Origin: Bacillus thuringiensis
GTDB taxonomy: Bacteria; Bacillota; Bacilli; Bacillales; Bacillaceae_G
Assembly (NCBI RefSeq): GCF_022095615.2
Contig: NZ_CP155559.1
Span: 1,175,501-1,239,500, forward strand
Reading direction: 5' to 3'
Length of the DNA: 64,000 bases
This document shows, piece by piece, positions 8,670-19,500 of this stretch. Position 1 is the first letter of the stretch. The number at the start of each line of letters is the position of its first letter. The notes beneath the pieces are model-generated. The model was not told where the DNA came from and did not search any database. It saw only the letters and a program-made list of their open reading frames with translations. The translations under genes were made by a program, and so were the position numbers.

Positions 8670-9830
8670 TTATTTAAACATAAAAATTTTCGTTCTTGAG
8701 CGAACGTTTAAAACAAATCCAATCGCTATCATGTATGTGAGTAAGGAACTTCCTCCATAGCTCATAAGGGGTAATGTGATTCCTGTAATAGGTAGTAATC
8801 CGATGGTCATCCCGATATTTTGAAATACTTGAAAAGTAAACATTCCGATTGTACCAGCGCAGATGTAACTACCGAAAGGATCATTACTTTCTAAAGCGAT
8901 ATGAATCATGCGGAAAATAAGTAGGAAAAAAAGTGAAATAATGGCACTTGCGCCTAAAAAGCCGAATTGCTCAGCGACATTAGTGAAAATAAAATCTGTA
9001 TGTGGTTCTGGAAAGTATACTTGTCCATGTTCCCAACCTTTTCCTTGCATTTCTCCGGATCCAGTAGCTAAAAAAGCTTGTCTTAATTGATAGCCTTGCG
9101 CATCATATTTGTATGGAGCTAACCAGCCGTAAAAGCGATTTAGTTGATATTCTTGTAAAATGTGTGCTTTAAAGAATTTTGTATGAGTAAAAAAAATATA
9201 AGTTAATGTAAAACTGGCAGCAAAAATGACAGAAACTAATCCGAAAATAAAACGCCAACGTATACCAGAAACTAATATCATTGCTGCGAGCATAGCTGAA
9301 ATTACCATCGTGTTTCCTAAATCAGGTTCCTTTGCAATAAGTAGCAGAGGTGGCAAACTTGTTGCACATATTTTTCCGAGTAACAAAAAATCGTCGTGTA
9401 TTGTTCGGAAAAAATATTTCTCATTGTGATTTGCTATAATTCGTCCGGTGACGAGAATTAAAAACAATTTCATAATTTCAGAAGGCTGGAAATTTCCGAT
9501 GCCTGGGAGCATGTACCAAGCTGTAGCACCTTTAATTGTGACGGCACCTGGTACTTGAAGTTCTAGTCCAATTAGTAGTACCAATGCAAAGCTATATAAA
9601 TACCAAGCAATTTTTTGATAACGATCGAAATCAATAATCATAATGACACCAATGGCTATAAATCCAATGAAGTACCATTGGATTTGCTTTAGCACAAAAT
9701 TTACGCTTTGCAAAAATGGTGGCAAAGAGGCTTGTGCGCTTGCAATTGCAAAGCAACTAACAGTCCCAATGGCAAATAAGATGAATAGTAATACGTAGTC
9801 TATTTGATATTGAGAATTTGGATCTTTCAA
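8670..9830 (-). CDS. RodA/FtsW/SpoVE-family protein
   Basis: 386 residues with about ten membrane helices. These SEDS proteins polymerise lipid II into glycan strands. Family regions are visible: [15 protein letters not shown] (the conserved loop with FQPSEIMK), [16 protein letters not shown] and [10 protein letters not shown]. The start codon is TTG with AAAGGA nine bases ahead. The gene stands alone, without a partner class B PBP nearby, so assignment as elongation, division or sporulation SEDS protein is open; length and motifs favour a RodA-type paralogue. Confidence 0.9.
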   Translation of the reverse strand: MKDPNSQYQIDYVLLFILFAIGTVSCFAIASAQASLPPFLQSVNFVLKQIQWYFIGFIAIGVIMIIDFDRYQKIAWYLYSFALVLLIGLELQVPGAVTIKGATAWYMLPGIGNFQPSEIMKLFLILVTGRIIANHNEKYFFRTIHDDFLLLGKICATSLPPLLLIAKEPDLGNTMVISAMLAAMILVSGIRWRFIFGLVSVIFAASFTLTYIFFTHTKFFKAHILQEYQLNRFYGWLAPYKYDAQGYQLRQAFLATGSGEMQGKGWEHGQVYFPEPHTDFIFTNVAEQFGFLGASAIISLFFLLIFRMIHIALESNDPFGSYICAGTIGMFTFQVFQNIGMTIGLLPITGITLPLMSYGGSSLLTYMIAIGFVLNVRSRTKIFMFK

Positions 9831-9965
9831 TGTATGTATTCCTTTCTATCGCCTAGTAAGTATATGGATCATGTCATGATAAAAATAATATACAAGCAGA
9901 CTATGCATACATTTATTCCACTATTTGTGGGAAGTCATACATAATAGGGAGGAATAGCGCCCCCC

Positions 9966-10895
9966 TTATTTTGCATTTAATTCTTTTATAACTATATTTA
10001 AACAGCGGGAAAGACGTATGTGTGCATCTGGAATGAGGTTGGGGTATTGTTTATAAAATTCAAATGCGCCTCTACACCATTCGTAGGCTTTTAGTAGGCT
10101 AGCTCTATAATCATTAAAATCTTGTAAGAACCCATATTTTTTTGAGGTTAAAACGAGCTGTGAAAAATCTTCAGACCCTTCAAGTAATTTATGGTGTACT
10201 TGCTGTCCGGCATGAAAACGAAATGAACTTAATGGCTCGGTAATATAAACTGCATCACCTTTTGAAAGTAAACTTATCCAAGAAGCCATATCTACACTGC
10301 AAGAATAACTCCTTTCATTTAATGTGCCAAATGGTTCTGTTAATAGTTGCTTTCGAAAGAGTACAGTCGTAGGTTCACCGATAATATTCTGTCCAGATAA
10401 AAGCATACGATTCCCAAAATCTACCCCACTTAGTAAAGTATTTTCGTTATACAATCTATTTATAGCGGGATGGTTTTCAATTAAATCTCCATTCTCATCA
10501 ATCCAATTGCGATATGATGTGATAAGTGCGAGTTTTTGGTCTAAGTCTTGTTGGAAATAGAACATCATTTTTTTAATTTTATTACTGTGGAATATGTCAT
10601 CGTCCATTAAGAAATTTATGTATTCTCCACTAGAGTGTTCTAAGAGCATGAGGTCATTATGAAATTGTCCTAAAGTAGTACTATTTCGGATATATGTTAT
10701 ATGGGAATAGTTTGGTAAATATTTTTCGTGCATTAATTTTTCTGTATCATCATTCGTACTATCGTCTCCTACAATAATTTCGATGTTTGGGTAATTTTGA
10801 GCAAGTGCACTTTCCAGGGCGATTGTGAAATAATGTGGTCGATTATAAGTGGGGATAAGTATGGAAACGAGAGGTAGATTCTTTTCACTTGTCAT
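9966..10895 (-). CDS. Family 2 glycosyltransferase
   Basis: 309 residues from the ATG at 10895, which has AAAGGGAG at proper distance; the frame runs further upstream but overlaps the neighbour. GT-A features: SILIPTYNR near the N-terminus, IIVGDDSTNDDT, and FLMDDDIF as the metal-binding DxD region. The gene follows a methyltransferase by 13 bases and is transcribed in the same direction as bclA. Given the location, a role in assembling the BclA glycan is likely but inferred. Confidence 0.88.
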   Translation of the reverse strand: MTSEKNLPLVSILIPTYNRPHYFTIALESALAQNYPNIEIIVGDDSTNDDTEKLMHEKYLPNYSHITYIRNSTTLGQFHNDLMLLEHSSGEYINFLMDDDIFHSNKIKKMMFYFQQDLDQKLALITSYRNWIDENGDLIENHPAINRLYNENTLLSGVDFGNRMLLSGQNIIGEPTTVLFRKQLLTEPFGTLNERSYSCSVDMASWISLLSKGDAVYITEPLSSFRFHAGQQVHHKLLEGSEDFSQLVLTSKKYGFLQDFNDYRASLLKAYEWCRGAFEFYKQYPNLIPDAHIRLSRCLNIVIKELNAK

Positions 10896-10908
10896 ACGTA
10901 ACTCCCTT

Positions 10909-11661
10909 TCAAAACCTTTTTTTTGCAAGAACAATATCTTGATAACTTGTATGTTCCTGTCGGCCGCACCATAAACCATAATGCGGTTTATGTATTACTT
11001 CTAAGCCGTATTTATTCAATAAAGTACAAATATCTGTTTCAGGATAAGCAACTGCGAAATTAGGAATATCCTTATTTACGACATAACAATTTTCAATTTG
11101 ATGATAAAAACCTAATGTGCTTAGTCCAGCATTTAAATAATAGGATGATTCAGGATTTATTAAAAAGAACGTAATAAAGCATCTTCCGCCTTTTTTTAAT
11201 ACACGTACAATTTCAGATACGTAATGTTCTAATTCTTTTGGAAGAAGGTGCGTAAATACAGAAGTTAAAAAGATAAAATCGAATGTCCCGTCTTCATAAG
11301 GAAAACGATATTGAGAGGCATCTTCTTTTCCTTCTGGATTGTAAAATTGATTGTATATGTCAACATGTTTAAAATGAAAATTATTACGTATAGTTGAAAT
11401 GTTATTTTGACACCAAGTAATGCCATCTTTAAACAAATCAAATCCATAATACGCTCCATCATCAGTTAAGTAATTCATTAATGGTACAGCCATTCGGCCA
11501 ACGCCGCAGCCTACATCTAGTACTATTTCGTTCGATTTTAAAACACCGATTTTAACAAAGTGCTTCATGAACTCTTTTCCAACCTTTTCGAAGTCGCCAC
11601 CTACATATTGGACGAGTTCAGGAGGGGGGAGTAAAGTCATTTCTTTGTCAAGTTCGCTCAT
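10909..11661 (-). CDS. Class I SAM-dependent methyltransferase
   Basis: 250 residues. Motif I is VLDVGCGVGRM (about residues 47-57), with YYGFDL as motif II and a late FDFIFLTSVFTHL as motif IV, all of the class I Rossmann fold. The Shine-Dalgarno AAAGGGG is in place. Its 13-base gap to the family 2 glycosyltransferase implies one transcript. Sugar O-methylation of the exosporium glycan is plausible because 2-O- and 3-O-methyl-rhamnose are known on BclA in this group; the sequence alone does not fix the substrate. Confidence 0.88.
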   Translation of the reverse strand: MSELDKEMTLLPPPELVQYVGGDFEKVGKEFMKHFVKIGVLKSNEIVLDVGCGVGRMAVPLMNYLTDDGAYYGFDLFKDGITWCQNNISTIRNNFHFKHVDIYNQFYNPEGKEDASQYRFPYEDGTFDFIFLTSVFTHLLPKELEHYVSEIVRVLKKGGRCFITFFLINPESSYYLNAGLSTLGFYHQIENCYVVNKDIPNFAVAYPETDICTLLNKYGLEVIHKPHYGLWCGRQEHTSYQDIVLAKKRF

Positions 11662-11876
11662 GAGTATACCCCTTTCTTGTGTGAAAATATGCAGTAAACA
11701 GCACTTTTTTTATCCAGTTATTCACAGTAACTCTATTAATAAAATTTTCAATTTGTAGTGAGAGAACACAGGAAAACGATTGTTATATGTAAGGAGATTC
11801 CGAAAAAAATATTTTATTGAGTTAGAAGTGAGAGAAGGATGAGTGAAAATGGGATCTCCTATAGATTAAATCTTTT

Positions 11877-12722
11877 TTATTCTTTTCTCCAATAAACGCC
11901 AAATACATCAATTTTAGTAATAGGGGCTTTTAAATTTCGTTGATTTCTAAAGTCTGTCACAGCCTCAGCGCATGACGGTAGCCCGTAGTCATCGATAATT
12001 ATATAGCCACCTTTAGAAACTTTATCATATAAGTTCACGAGACCATCCATGGTGGATTCGTACATATCACCATCAAGCCGTGCAATTGCTATTTTTTCAA
12101 TTGGTGCTGTTGGTAAAGTATCTTTAAACCATCCTTGTAAAAATTTCACTTGATCATTTAGTAAATCATATTTTTTAAAATTCTCTTGTACTTGTTCTAA
12201 AGAGACGCGTAAGTAATCGAATGTGTGTAAATAATCACCGTAATCTTTTGGATATTGTTCTAGATTCGGTGCTGGCAAACCTTCAAATGAATCTGCAACC
12301 CAAACATTACGATTCGTAATGTTATTTGCTTGTAAAAAACCATTCATAAAAATGCACGATCCCCCGCGCCATACACCTGTTTCAATAAAGTCACCCTCTA
12401 TATTTTCACGAACAACGCTTTCCATTGCCTCTTGTAATTGGTTCATACGTTCTCGACCAATCATGCTATGTGCTGCTCTTGGCCAATCCATTCCATCATG
12501 ACGTTCATTTTTTAAAACATTTGGTTTTACAATTTTTAAGTTATGGCTTTCGGCATATTGCTTAATGAATAAAGGGAGGGGGACTGTAACTGGTTCGAAT
12601 TCTAGTTCTTTCGAAATATGTAGAGATGCGGGTAAGTATGCCTCGTATTCTAACCATATTTCAAATAAAATTGTCTTCTTTAGCAATTCGAGATAAAGCT
12701 GAATAGCAGATTTACTTTCCAT
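11877..12722 (-). CDS. TylF/MycF-family sugar O-methyltransferase
   Basis: 281 residues. TylF-family hallmarks: FIETGVWRGG (SAM site), VADSFEGLP, ARLDGDMYEST and IIIDDYG, the last two holding the metal and catalytic acids. TylF and MycF methylate deoxysugar hydroxyls, which fits a gene next to bclA and the rhamnose operon. GGAGG lies eight bases before the ATG. The gene lies between bclA and the other methyltransferase, all on the minus strand, but a terminator separates it from bclA. Exact target hydroxyl unknown. Confidence 0.9.
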   Translation of the reverse strand: MESKSAIQLYLELLKKTILFEIWLEYEAYLPASLHISKELEFEPVTVPLPLFIKQYAESHNLKIVKPNVLKNERHDGMDWPRAAHSMIGRERMNQLQEAMESVVRENIEGDFIETGVWRGGSCIFMNGFLQANNITNRNVWVADSFEGLPAPNLEQYPKDYGDYLHTFDYLRVSLEQVQENFKKYDLLNDQVKFLQGWFKDTLPTAPIEKIAIARLDGDMYESTMDGLVNLYDKVSKGGYIIIDDYGLPSCAEAVTDFRNQRNLKAPITKIDVFGVYWRKE

Positions 12723-12804
12723 ATTTGTGCCTCCTGCAAAATGTCATACAACAATATGATTATGTAGATAGCGAATGTTTCATGATTGAATTTGAAATTG
12801 AAAA

Positions 12805-12834
12805 AGCAGTAAAACTGATATCAGTTTTACTGCT
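12805..12834 (-). terminator. Terminator of bclA
   Basis: Perfect AGCAGTAAAACTGAT palindrome arms; on the bclA strand the hairpin runs into TTTTT. It starts ten bases past the bclA stop. Confidence 0.85.
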
Positions 12835-12844
12835 AAGTAAAATA

Positions 12845-13744
<900 letters not shown>

Positions 13745-13888
13745 TCATTATATAGTAGATGCAAAACCGAAAGAAAATGACACGGACATTTGAATTATTG
13801 AAAAGAAATCTTAAACTGCTTGTGCAAGTTAAAAAAGTGGAAAGTTTGTTGTATGTATAACATATGATTGATTTGGAAGAGGGTGATT

Positions 13889-14989
13889 ATGTTGAACAAG
13901 CAAGGAATTACAATTAGTTTATGTATGATTGTTCGAGATGAGGAAAATACAATCGGTCGATGTTTAGATGCAGTAGAAAAAATTGTTGATGAAATTATTG
14001 TAGTTGATACAGGTTCCATTGATCGAACGAAAGAAATTGTAACTCAATATACTTCCAACATATATGACTTTCCATGGATTAATGATTTTGCGGCAGCTAG
14101 AAATTTTTCTTTTTCGAAAGCAACACAAGAATATATATTATGGCTAGATGCTGATGATGTGTTATTAGAAGATGCTCAAGAAGCGTTGAAACTTTTAAAA
14201 ATAGAATTAGATCCTAAAATTGATGCTGTTTCGATGCCGTATCATCTTGCAATGGATTCTAACGGGAAACCTTTATATTGTACAAAAAGAAATCGACTTG
14301 TAAAGCGTGAAAAACAATTTCAATGGTTTGGAAAGGTTCATGAATATTTAGCTATTTCTGGTGAAACTTTTAGTAGTAATGTTGCTATTACACATAAAAA
14401 AGAAAAAAAGGTAACAAATCGTAATTTGAAAATTTTTCAAGATGTTGTAGCAGCTGGAGAAGAATTGAGTCCGAGAGATTTATTTTATTACGCGAATGAA
14501 TCTATGGATAATCAAAAATATGATGATGCAGTTCTACTATATGAAACATTTCTTAATCAAGACGAAGGATGGTATGAAGAGAAAATTTATGCATGCGGTA
14601 AGTTAGGAGATTGCTATGCAAAGATTGGAATGTGGGAGAAGGCAGTTGAATCTTGTGTAAAGTCATTTCGGTATGATGTCCCTAGAGGAGAGAATTGTAC
14701 AAGAATAGGATATATATATATGGAACAACAAAAATATAATGAAGCAATTTTTTGGTTTAAACTTGCAACAGAAGTGCCAATGGCAACAGAGAGTCCTTTT
14801 CACAGTCCAGCTAGCTACACATGGATTCCCTATTTACAAATGTGTATTTGTTATAGCAAGTTAGGAGAGCAAGATAAAGCTTATTATTACAATGAACTAG
14901 CAGCTTCTTATGTTCCGAATAATGCTGCAATTGAATATAACCGCAAATATTTTCGGGGTGTTTTTGATAAACAATATAAATCGTTATAG
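13889..14989 (+). CDS. Family 2 glycosyltransferase with TPR-like C-terminus
   Basis: 366 residues from the ATG at 13889, chosen for GGAAGAGGGTG ahead of it. Residues 1-200 are a GT-A domain like the SunS/beta-1,4-glucosyltransferase group: ISLCMIVRDEE, IVVDTGSIDRT and the metal site LWLDADD. The remainder has helical repeats (YDDAVLLYETFL, GKLGDCYAKIGMWEKAVE, YNEAIFWF) consistent with TPRs. It is divergent from bclA and is the first gene of a glycan-synthesis group. Because SunS-like enzymes can glycosylate protein directly, it is a candidate for the transferase that starts the BclA glycan; that is inference. Confidence 0.88.
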   Translation: MLNKQGITISLCMIVRDEENTIGRCLDAVEKIVDEIIVVDTGSIDRTKEIVTQYTSNIYDFPWINDFAAARNFSFSKATQEYILWLDADDVLLEDAQEALKLLKIELDPKIDAVSMPYHLAMDSNGKPLYCTKRNRLVKREKQFQWFGKVHEYLAISGETFSSNVAITHKKEKKVTNRNLKIFQDVVAAGEELSPRDLFYYANESMDNQKYDDAVLLYETFLNQDEGWYEEKIYACGKLGDCYAKIGMWEKAVESCVKSFRYDVPRGENCTRIGYIYMEQQKYNEAIFWFKLATEVPMATESPFHSPASYTWIPYLQMCICYSKLGEQDKAYYYNELAASYVPNNAAIEYNRKYFRGVFDKQYKSL

Positions 14990-15130
14990 GTTGTTTTTTT
15001 TAGAAATGGCGTATCACGATTCTAACTCTAATAGATTGGCTATATAGTAAAGTATCGGTGTAATGGTTACATTTATAGACTTCATATGAAGTTTATATTT
15101 CAAATTCAATTTGCATAAGGAGTGTGTGAA

Positions 15131-15820
15131 ATGAATCCTCAAAAAAATTCTTTATATGAAGAAAAGTCTGTGCATTATTATAATGCAGTGAATCCCAATT
15201 TATTAAAGCATATAAAAAAGGAATGGAAAGAAGTTCTTGATATTGGTTGCTCGAGCGGTGCATTGGGAGCGGCTATTAAAGAAAATGGAACACGTGTATC
15301 AGGAATCGAGGCATTCCCAGAGGCAGCAGAAAAAGCAAAAGAAAAACTGGATCATGTTGTTTTGGGCGATATAGAAACAATGGATATGCCGTATGAGGAA
15401 GAGCAGTTTGATTGCGTTATATTTGGGGACGTATTAGAGCATTTATTTGATCCGTGGGCTGTAATAGAAAAAGTAAAACCATATATAAAGCAAAATGGTG
15501 TAATTTTGGCTAGTATACCGAACGTTTCTCACATTTCGGTATTAGCTCCCTTACTCGCTGGAAATTGGACGTATACAGAATATGGCTTACTAGATAAAAC
15601 ACATATTCGTTTCTTTACATTTAATGAAATGCTACGAATGTTTTTAAAAGCAGGTTATTCGATTAGTAAAGTAGATCGTGTATATGTTGATCATAAAATG
15701 TATGAGTCGCTTATTGAGGAGTTATATGGAATTTGTAAAAAATATCGTCTTGGAAGTGGCTTCATGGCTGAGACGGTCGTATTTCAGTATATTATTGAAG
15801 CAGAAAAATCACAGTTATGA
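15131..15820 (+). CDS. Class I SAM-dependent methyltransferase
   Basis: 229 residues, starting at the ATG at 15131 (AAGGAG nine bases upstream; a GTG nine bases earlier lacks spacing). Motif I is VLDIGCSSGALG; then GIEAFPEAAEKA, CVIFGDVLEHLFDP and a PNVSH loop follow, the methyltransf_23 (UbiG-like) pattern seen in glycan clusters. Its stop overlaps the next gene by four bases (ATGA), so translation is coupled to the glycosyltransferase pair. It probably methylates a sugar of the exosporium glycan. Confidence 0.87.
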   Translation: MNPQKNSLYEEKSVHYYNAVNPNLLKHIKKEWKEVLDIGCSSGALGAAIKENGTRVSGIEAFPEAAEKAKEKLDHVVLGDIETMDMPYEEEQFDCVIFGDVLEHLFDPWAVIEKVKPYIKQNGVILASIPNVSHISVLAPLLAGNWTYTEYGLLDKTHIRFFTFNEMLRMFLKAGYSISKVDRVYVDHKMYESLIEELYGICKKYRLGSGFMAETVVFQYIIEAEKSQL

Positions 15821-16503
15821 GTGCTGCTGAAAAAACAATATTATTTGTTACATGTATAAATGATCGGAAAATGTATGCACAGTGCGTACGGCATATATTG
15901 AGATTGGCAGTACCTCCAGGTTATATTGTACAATTTATGCCAATTCGGAATGCGAAAAGTATGACGAGCGGATATAATCAAGCGATTTCGCATCCAGCGA
16001 AATATAAAGTATATATACACCAAGATGTTTTCATTATGAATGTGGTATTTTTATACGGATTACTTCAATTATTTAACGAACATGAACATCTTGGAATGAT
16101 TGGAATGATTGGAGCCCAATATGTTCCTCCAAACGGGATATGGAATGAAGGCAGGGAAGTTGTTGGGAAAGTAATTGGTTATATGAACGATTTATTTTAT
16201 ATGGCAAGTCAAGAAAAGCCGTACCATGAGTCAAAAACATTTATGCCTGTGGAATGTATTGATGGTTTATTGATGGCAACGCAATACGATATTCCGTGGC
16301 GAGAAGATTTGTTTGATGGGTTTGACTATTATGATGTATCTCAGTCATTTGAATTTAGAAAAGCTGGCTATACCGTTGGGGTTCCTGTACAGCGTGATGC
16401 GTGGTGTATTCACTATCATATTGATGTGAATATGACAAACTATGAAAAGTATAGAAAGATATTTGTGGAGCACTATATGTCAGATGTAAATCAAGACGAA
16501 TAG
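15817..16503 (+). CDS. Glycosyltransferase-like protein, tandem copy 1
   Basis: 228 residues. It begins KTILFVTCIND and contains VPPGY, the FMPIRNAKSMTSGYNQA segment, KYKVYIHQDVF with a possible metal-binding HQD, and IDGLLMATQYDIPWREDLFDGFDYYDVSQS. This resembles the short GT2-like glycosyltransferase family found in polysaccharide clusters. It overlaps the upstream methyltransferase by four bases. The adjacent downstream gene is a clear paralogue, sharing most of these blocks. Confidence 0.82.
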   Translation: MSAAEKTILFVTCINDRKMYAQCVRHILRLAVPPGYIVQFMPIRNAKSMTSGYNQAISHPAKYKVYIHQDVFIMNVVFLYGLLQLFNEHEHLGMIGMIGAQYVPPNGIWNEGREVVGKVIGYMNDLFYMASQEKPYHESKTFMPVECIDGLLMATQYDIPWREDLFDGFDYYDVSQSFEFRKAGYTVGVPVQRDAWCIHYHIDVNMTNYEKYRKIFVEHYMSDVNQDE

Positions 16504-16515
16504 AGGGGCTACAAA

Positions 16516-17196
16516 ATGAAAGATCATACAATATTAGTCGTTGTTTGTATAAATAATGAGGAGCTATTTGAACAATGTGAGAGACAAATAAGAAACCTTT
16601 TTGTTCCCCCTGGTTATGTCGTACAAATTTTTCCGATACGAGATGCACAAAGTATGGCGAGTGCATACAATCGAGCCCTTTCATATCCAGCGAAGTACAA
16701 AGTGTATATACATCAAGATACATATCTTATTAATCGAGAGATGTTGTATACACTTATATCTCTTTTTCAAGATAATGAAAAACTTGGTTTAATTGGCGTA
16801 GCTGGTGCTCAGTTTTTACCGAGCAACGGGATATGGTGGGAAGGGAAAAATTTAGTAGGGAAAGTGATTGAATACAGAAGACAGAATTATCAATTATTAA
16901 ATTTAGATCAGATTTTTTATGATAATCAACCATTTTTGTCAGTTCAGGCAATTGATGGTTTATTAATGGCCACACAATATGATATTCCGTGGCGAGAAGA
17001 TTTGTTTCAAGGATTTCACTTTTATGATGTGTCACAGTCTTTAGAGTTTCAAAAGGCGGGTTATTTAATTGGTATCCCTAATCAAGCAAATTTATGGTGT
17101 ATTCACTACAACGGGGATGAGTTTGATGCGGATACATATGAGAAGTATCGGAAAGTATTTGTAGAACATTATAAAGATATATTATCTCCATCATAA
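16516..17196 (+). CDS. Glycosyltransferase-like protein, tandem copy 2
   Basis: 226 residues, paralogous to the gene just upstream: matching blocks are VVCINNEE, FVPPGYVVQIFPIRDAQSM, KYKVYIHQDTY, GLIGVAGAQFLPSNGIW and AIDGLLMATQYDIPWREDLF. The divergence between the copies is well beyond a recent duplication, so they probably add different residues or linkages. It has its own GAGGGG Shine-Dalgarno 12 bases after the first copy, and 14 bases separate it from rmlA. Confidence 0.82.
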   Translation: MKDHTILVVVCINNEELFEQCERQIRNLFVPPGYVVQIFPIRDAQSMASAYNRALSYPAKYKVYIHQDTYLINREMLYTLISLFQDNEKLGLIGVAGAQFLPSNGIWWEGKNLVGKVIEYRRQNYQLLNLDQIFYDNQPFLSVQAIDGLLMATQYDIPWREDLFQGFHFYDVSQSLEFQKAGYLIGIPNQANLWCIHYNGDEFDADTYEKYRKVFVEHYKDILSPS

Positions 17197-17210
17197 GGGA
17201 GAGATGCAGG

Positions 17211-17948
17211 GTGAAAGGAATTATTTTAGCAGGTGGAACTGGATCGAGATTGTATCCAATAACGAAAGTAACGAATAAACATTTGCTTCCTGTTGGACGT
17301 TACCCAATGATTTATCATGCGGTATATAGGCTGAAACAATGCGAGATTACAGATATTATGATTATTACAGGGAAAGAGCATATGGGAGATGTTGTTAGTT
17401 TTTTAGGAAGCGGTCAAGAGTTTGGTGTGTCCTTTACGTATCGTGTGCAAGATAAGGCTGGGGGAATTGCACAAGCATTAGGGCTTTGTGAGGATTTCGT
17501 CGGGAAAGATCGTATGGTAGTTATATTAGGAGATAATATTTTTTCAGATGACATTTGTCCGTACGTTGAAGAGTTTGTAAATCAAAAAGAAGGTGCGAAA
17601 GTACTACTGCAATCTGTAGATGATCCGGAGCGGTTTGGCGTAGCGCACATTCAAAACCACAAAATAATTGAAATTGAAGAAAAGCCGAAAGAACCGAAAA
17701 GTTCCTATGCAGTGACAGGAATTTATTTGTATGACTCGAAAGTCTTTTCTTATATAAAAGAATTAAAACCTTCCGCAAGGGGAGAACTTGAAATTACAGA
17801 TATCAATAATTGGTATTTAAAACGAGGGGTACTTACTTATAATGAAATGAGTGGTTGGTGGACTGATGCGGGAACTCATGTTTCTCTTCAAAGGGCGAAT
17901 ACGTTGGCACGGGATATAAACTTTGGTAAACAGTTTAACGGAGAATAG
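17211..17948 (+). CDS. rmlA: Glucose-1-phosphate thymidylyltransferase RmlA
   Basis: 245 residues; it makes dTDP-glucose, step 1 of dTDP-L-rhamnose synthesis. The nucleotidyl-transfer signature AGGTGSRLYPIT is at residues 6-17, followed by NKHLLPV with the catalytic Lys, and LGDNIF and EIEEKP further on. The protein is about 45 residues shorter than E. coli RmlA, which matches the short Bacillus form. The start is GTG after AAGGGAGAG. rmlA-C-B-D follow in one operon with gaps of 8-15 bases. Confidence 0.96.
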   Translation: MKGIILAGGTGSRLYPITKVTNKHLLPVGRYPMIYHAVYRLKQCEITDIMIITGKEHMGDVVSFLGSGQEFGVSFTYRVQDKAGGIAQALGLCEDFVGKDRMVVILGDNIFSDDICPYVEEFVNQKEGAKVLLQSVDDPERFGVAHIQNHKIIEIEEKPKEPKSSYAVTGIYLYDSKVFSYIKELKPSARGELEITDINNWYLKRGVLTYNEMSGWWTDAGTHVSLQRANTLARDINFGKQFNGE

Positions 17949-17956
17949 GTGAGAAT

Positions 17957-18502
17957 ATGAAAGTTGTAGAAACAAACTTTACCGACGCAAAATTGTTAGA
18001 ACCGAGGTTATTTGGAGATGAGCGTGGCTTTTTTACAGAAAGTTATAATAAGAAGATGCTAGAAACATTAGGGGTTACGTATTCATTTGTACAGGATAAT
18101 GTTTCTTATTCAGCAGAAGCGGGAACGATTCGGGGATTACACTTTCAAAAAAATCCGAAAGCACAAACGAAACTTATTCAAGTTATGCAAGGAGCAATCT
18201 ATGATGTTATCGTTGATTTGAGAAAAGATTCACCAACGTTTCAACAGTGGAGAGGATATATTTTAAGTGCGGATAATCACCGGCAATTATTAGTGCCAAA
18301 AGGATTTGCACATGGTTTTTGTACACTTGTCCCGCATACTATTGTTATGTATAAAGTAGATGAGTATTATAGTGCCGATCATGACTCAGGGGTACTTTGG
18401 AACGATAAAGAATTAGCAATTCCATGGCCAGTAACAAGTCCTATTTTGTCTGACAAAGATCGAATATTACCGTTACTTCAGGAATGTGAAGATAGCTTTT
18501 GA
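17957..18502 (+). CDS. rmlC: dTDP-4-dehydrorhamnose 3,5-epimerase RmlC
   Basis: 181 residues. Cupin epimerase with the expected landmarks: DERGFFTESYN, FVQDNVSYS, GTIRGLHFQ (catalytic His), the IVDLRKDSPTF strand, PKGFAHGF and the Tyr region KVDEYYS. It catalyses the third step of dTDP-rhamnose synthesis. It starts 8 bases after rmlA. Confidence 0.96.
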   Translation: MKVVETNFTDAKLLEPRLFGDERGFFTESYNKKMLETLGVTYSFVQDNVSYSAEAGTIRGLHFQKNPKAQTKLIQVMQGAIYDVIVDLRKDSPTFQQWRGYILSADNHRQLLVPKGFAHGFCTLVPHTIVMYKVDEYYSADHDSGVLWNDKELAIPWPVTSPILSDKDRILPLLQECEDSF

Positions 18503-18517
18503 GTAGGAGAGTTGTTT

Positions 18518-19489
18518 ATGAATATATTAGTAACAGGTGGGGCCGGATTTATTGGAAGTAATTTTGTTCATTACATGTTACAAAGCTATGAAACATATAA
18601 AATTATTAATTTCGATGCATTAACATATAGTGGAAACTTAAATAATGTAAAGTCTATTCAAAATCATCCGAATTACTATTTTGTAAAAGGGGAAATTCAA
18701 AACGGAGAGCTGCTGGAGCATGTTATTAAGGAACGTGACGTGCAAGTAATTGTAAATTTCGCAGCTGAATCACATGTGGACCGTAGTATTGAAAATCCGA
18801 TTCCTTTTTATGATACAAATGTAATTGGGACAGTCACCTTATTAGAATTAGTAAAAAAATATCCGCATATTAAACTCCTGCAAGTATCAACAGATGAGGT
18901 GTACGGCTCTTTAGGGAAAACAGGTCGATTTACCGAGGAAACCCCGTTAGCTCCAAATAGTCCATATTCTTCAAGCAAAGCGAGCGCCGACATGATAGCT
19001 TTATCTTATTATAAAACATATCAATTACCAGTTATAGTAACACGTTGCTCCAATAATTATGGGCCGTATCAATATCCTGAAAAATTAATTCCGTTAATGG
19101 TTACGAATGCGTTGGAAGGGGAAAAATTACGATTATATGGAGATGGATTAAATGTAAGAGACTGGTTACATGTAACGGACCATTGTAGTGCGATTGACGT
19201 TGTTCTGCATAAGGGACGTATAGGAGAAGTATATAATATAGGTGGAAATAATGAAAAAACAAATGTAGATGTTGTGGAACAAATTATCTCCCTCTTAGGA
19301 AAAACGAAAAAAGACATTGCGTATGTTACAGACCGTTTAGGGCATGATCGTCGTTATGCGATTGATGCACAAAAGATGAAGAATGAGCTCGGGTGGGAAC
19401 CGCAGTATACGTTTGAACAGGGGTTGAAAGAAACGGTGGAATGGTATAAACATCATATAGAATGGTGGAAACCACTAAAAGAAAAGTAA
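18518..19489 (+). CDS. rmlB: dTDP-glucose 4,6-dehydratase RmlB
   Basis: 323 residues from the ATG at 18518, which has TAGGAGAG upstream. Extended SDR enzyme: NAD-binding GGAGFIGSNF, the TDEVYG loop and the catalytic YSSSKASAD (Tyr-x3-Lys), then RCSNNYGPYQYPEKLIP. It converts dTDP-glucose to the 4-keto-6-deoxy sugar, step 2 of the pathway. Gene order in the operon is A-C-B-D, so B follows C. Confidence 0.96.
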   Translation: MNILVTGGAGFIGSNFVHYMLQSYETYKIINFDALTYSGNLNNVKSIQNHPNYYFVKGEIQNGELLEHVIKERDVQVIVNFAAESHVDRSIENPIPFYDTNVIGTVTLLELVKKYPHIKLLQVSTDEVYGSLGKTGRFTEETPLAPNSPYSSSKASADMIALSYYKTYQLPVIVTRCSNNYGPYQYPEKLIPLMVTNALEGEKLRLYGDGLNVRDWLHVTDHCSAIDVVLHKGRIGEVYNIGGNNEKTNVDVVEQIISLLGKTKKDIAYVTDRLGHDRRYAIDAQKMKNELGWEPQYTFEQGLKETVEWYKHHIEWWKPLKEK

Positions 19490-19500
19490 GGGGCATATAA

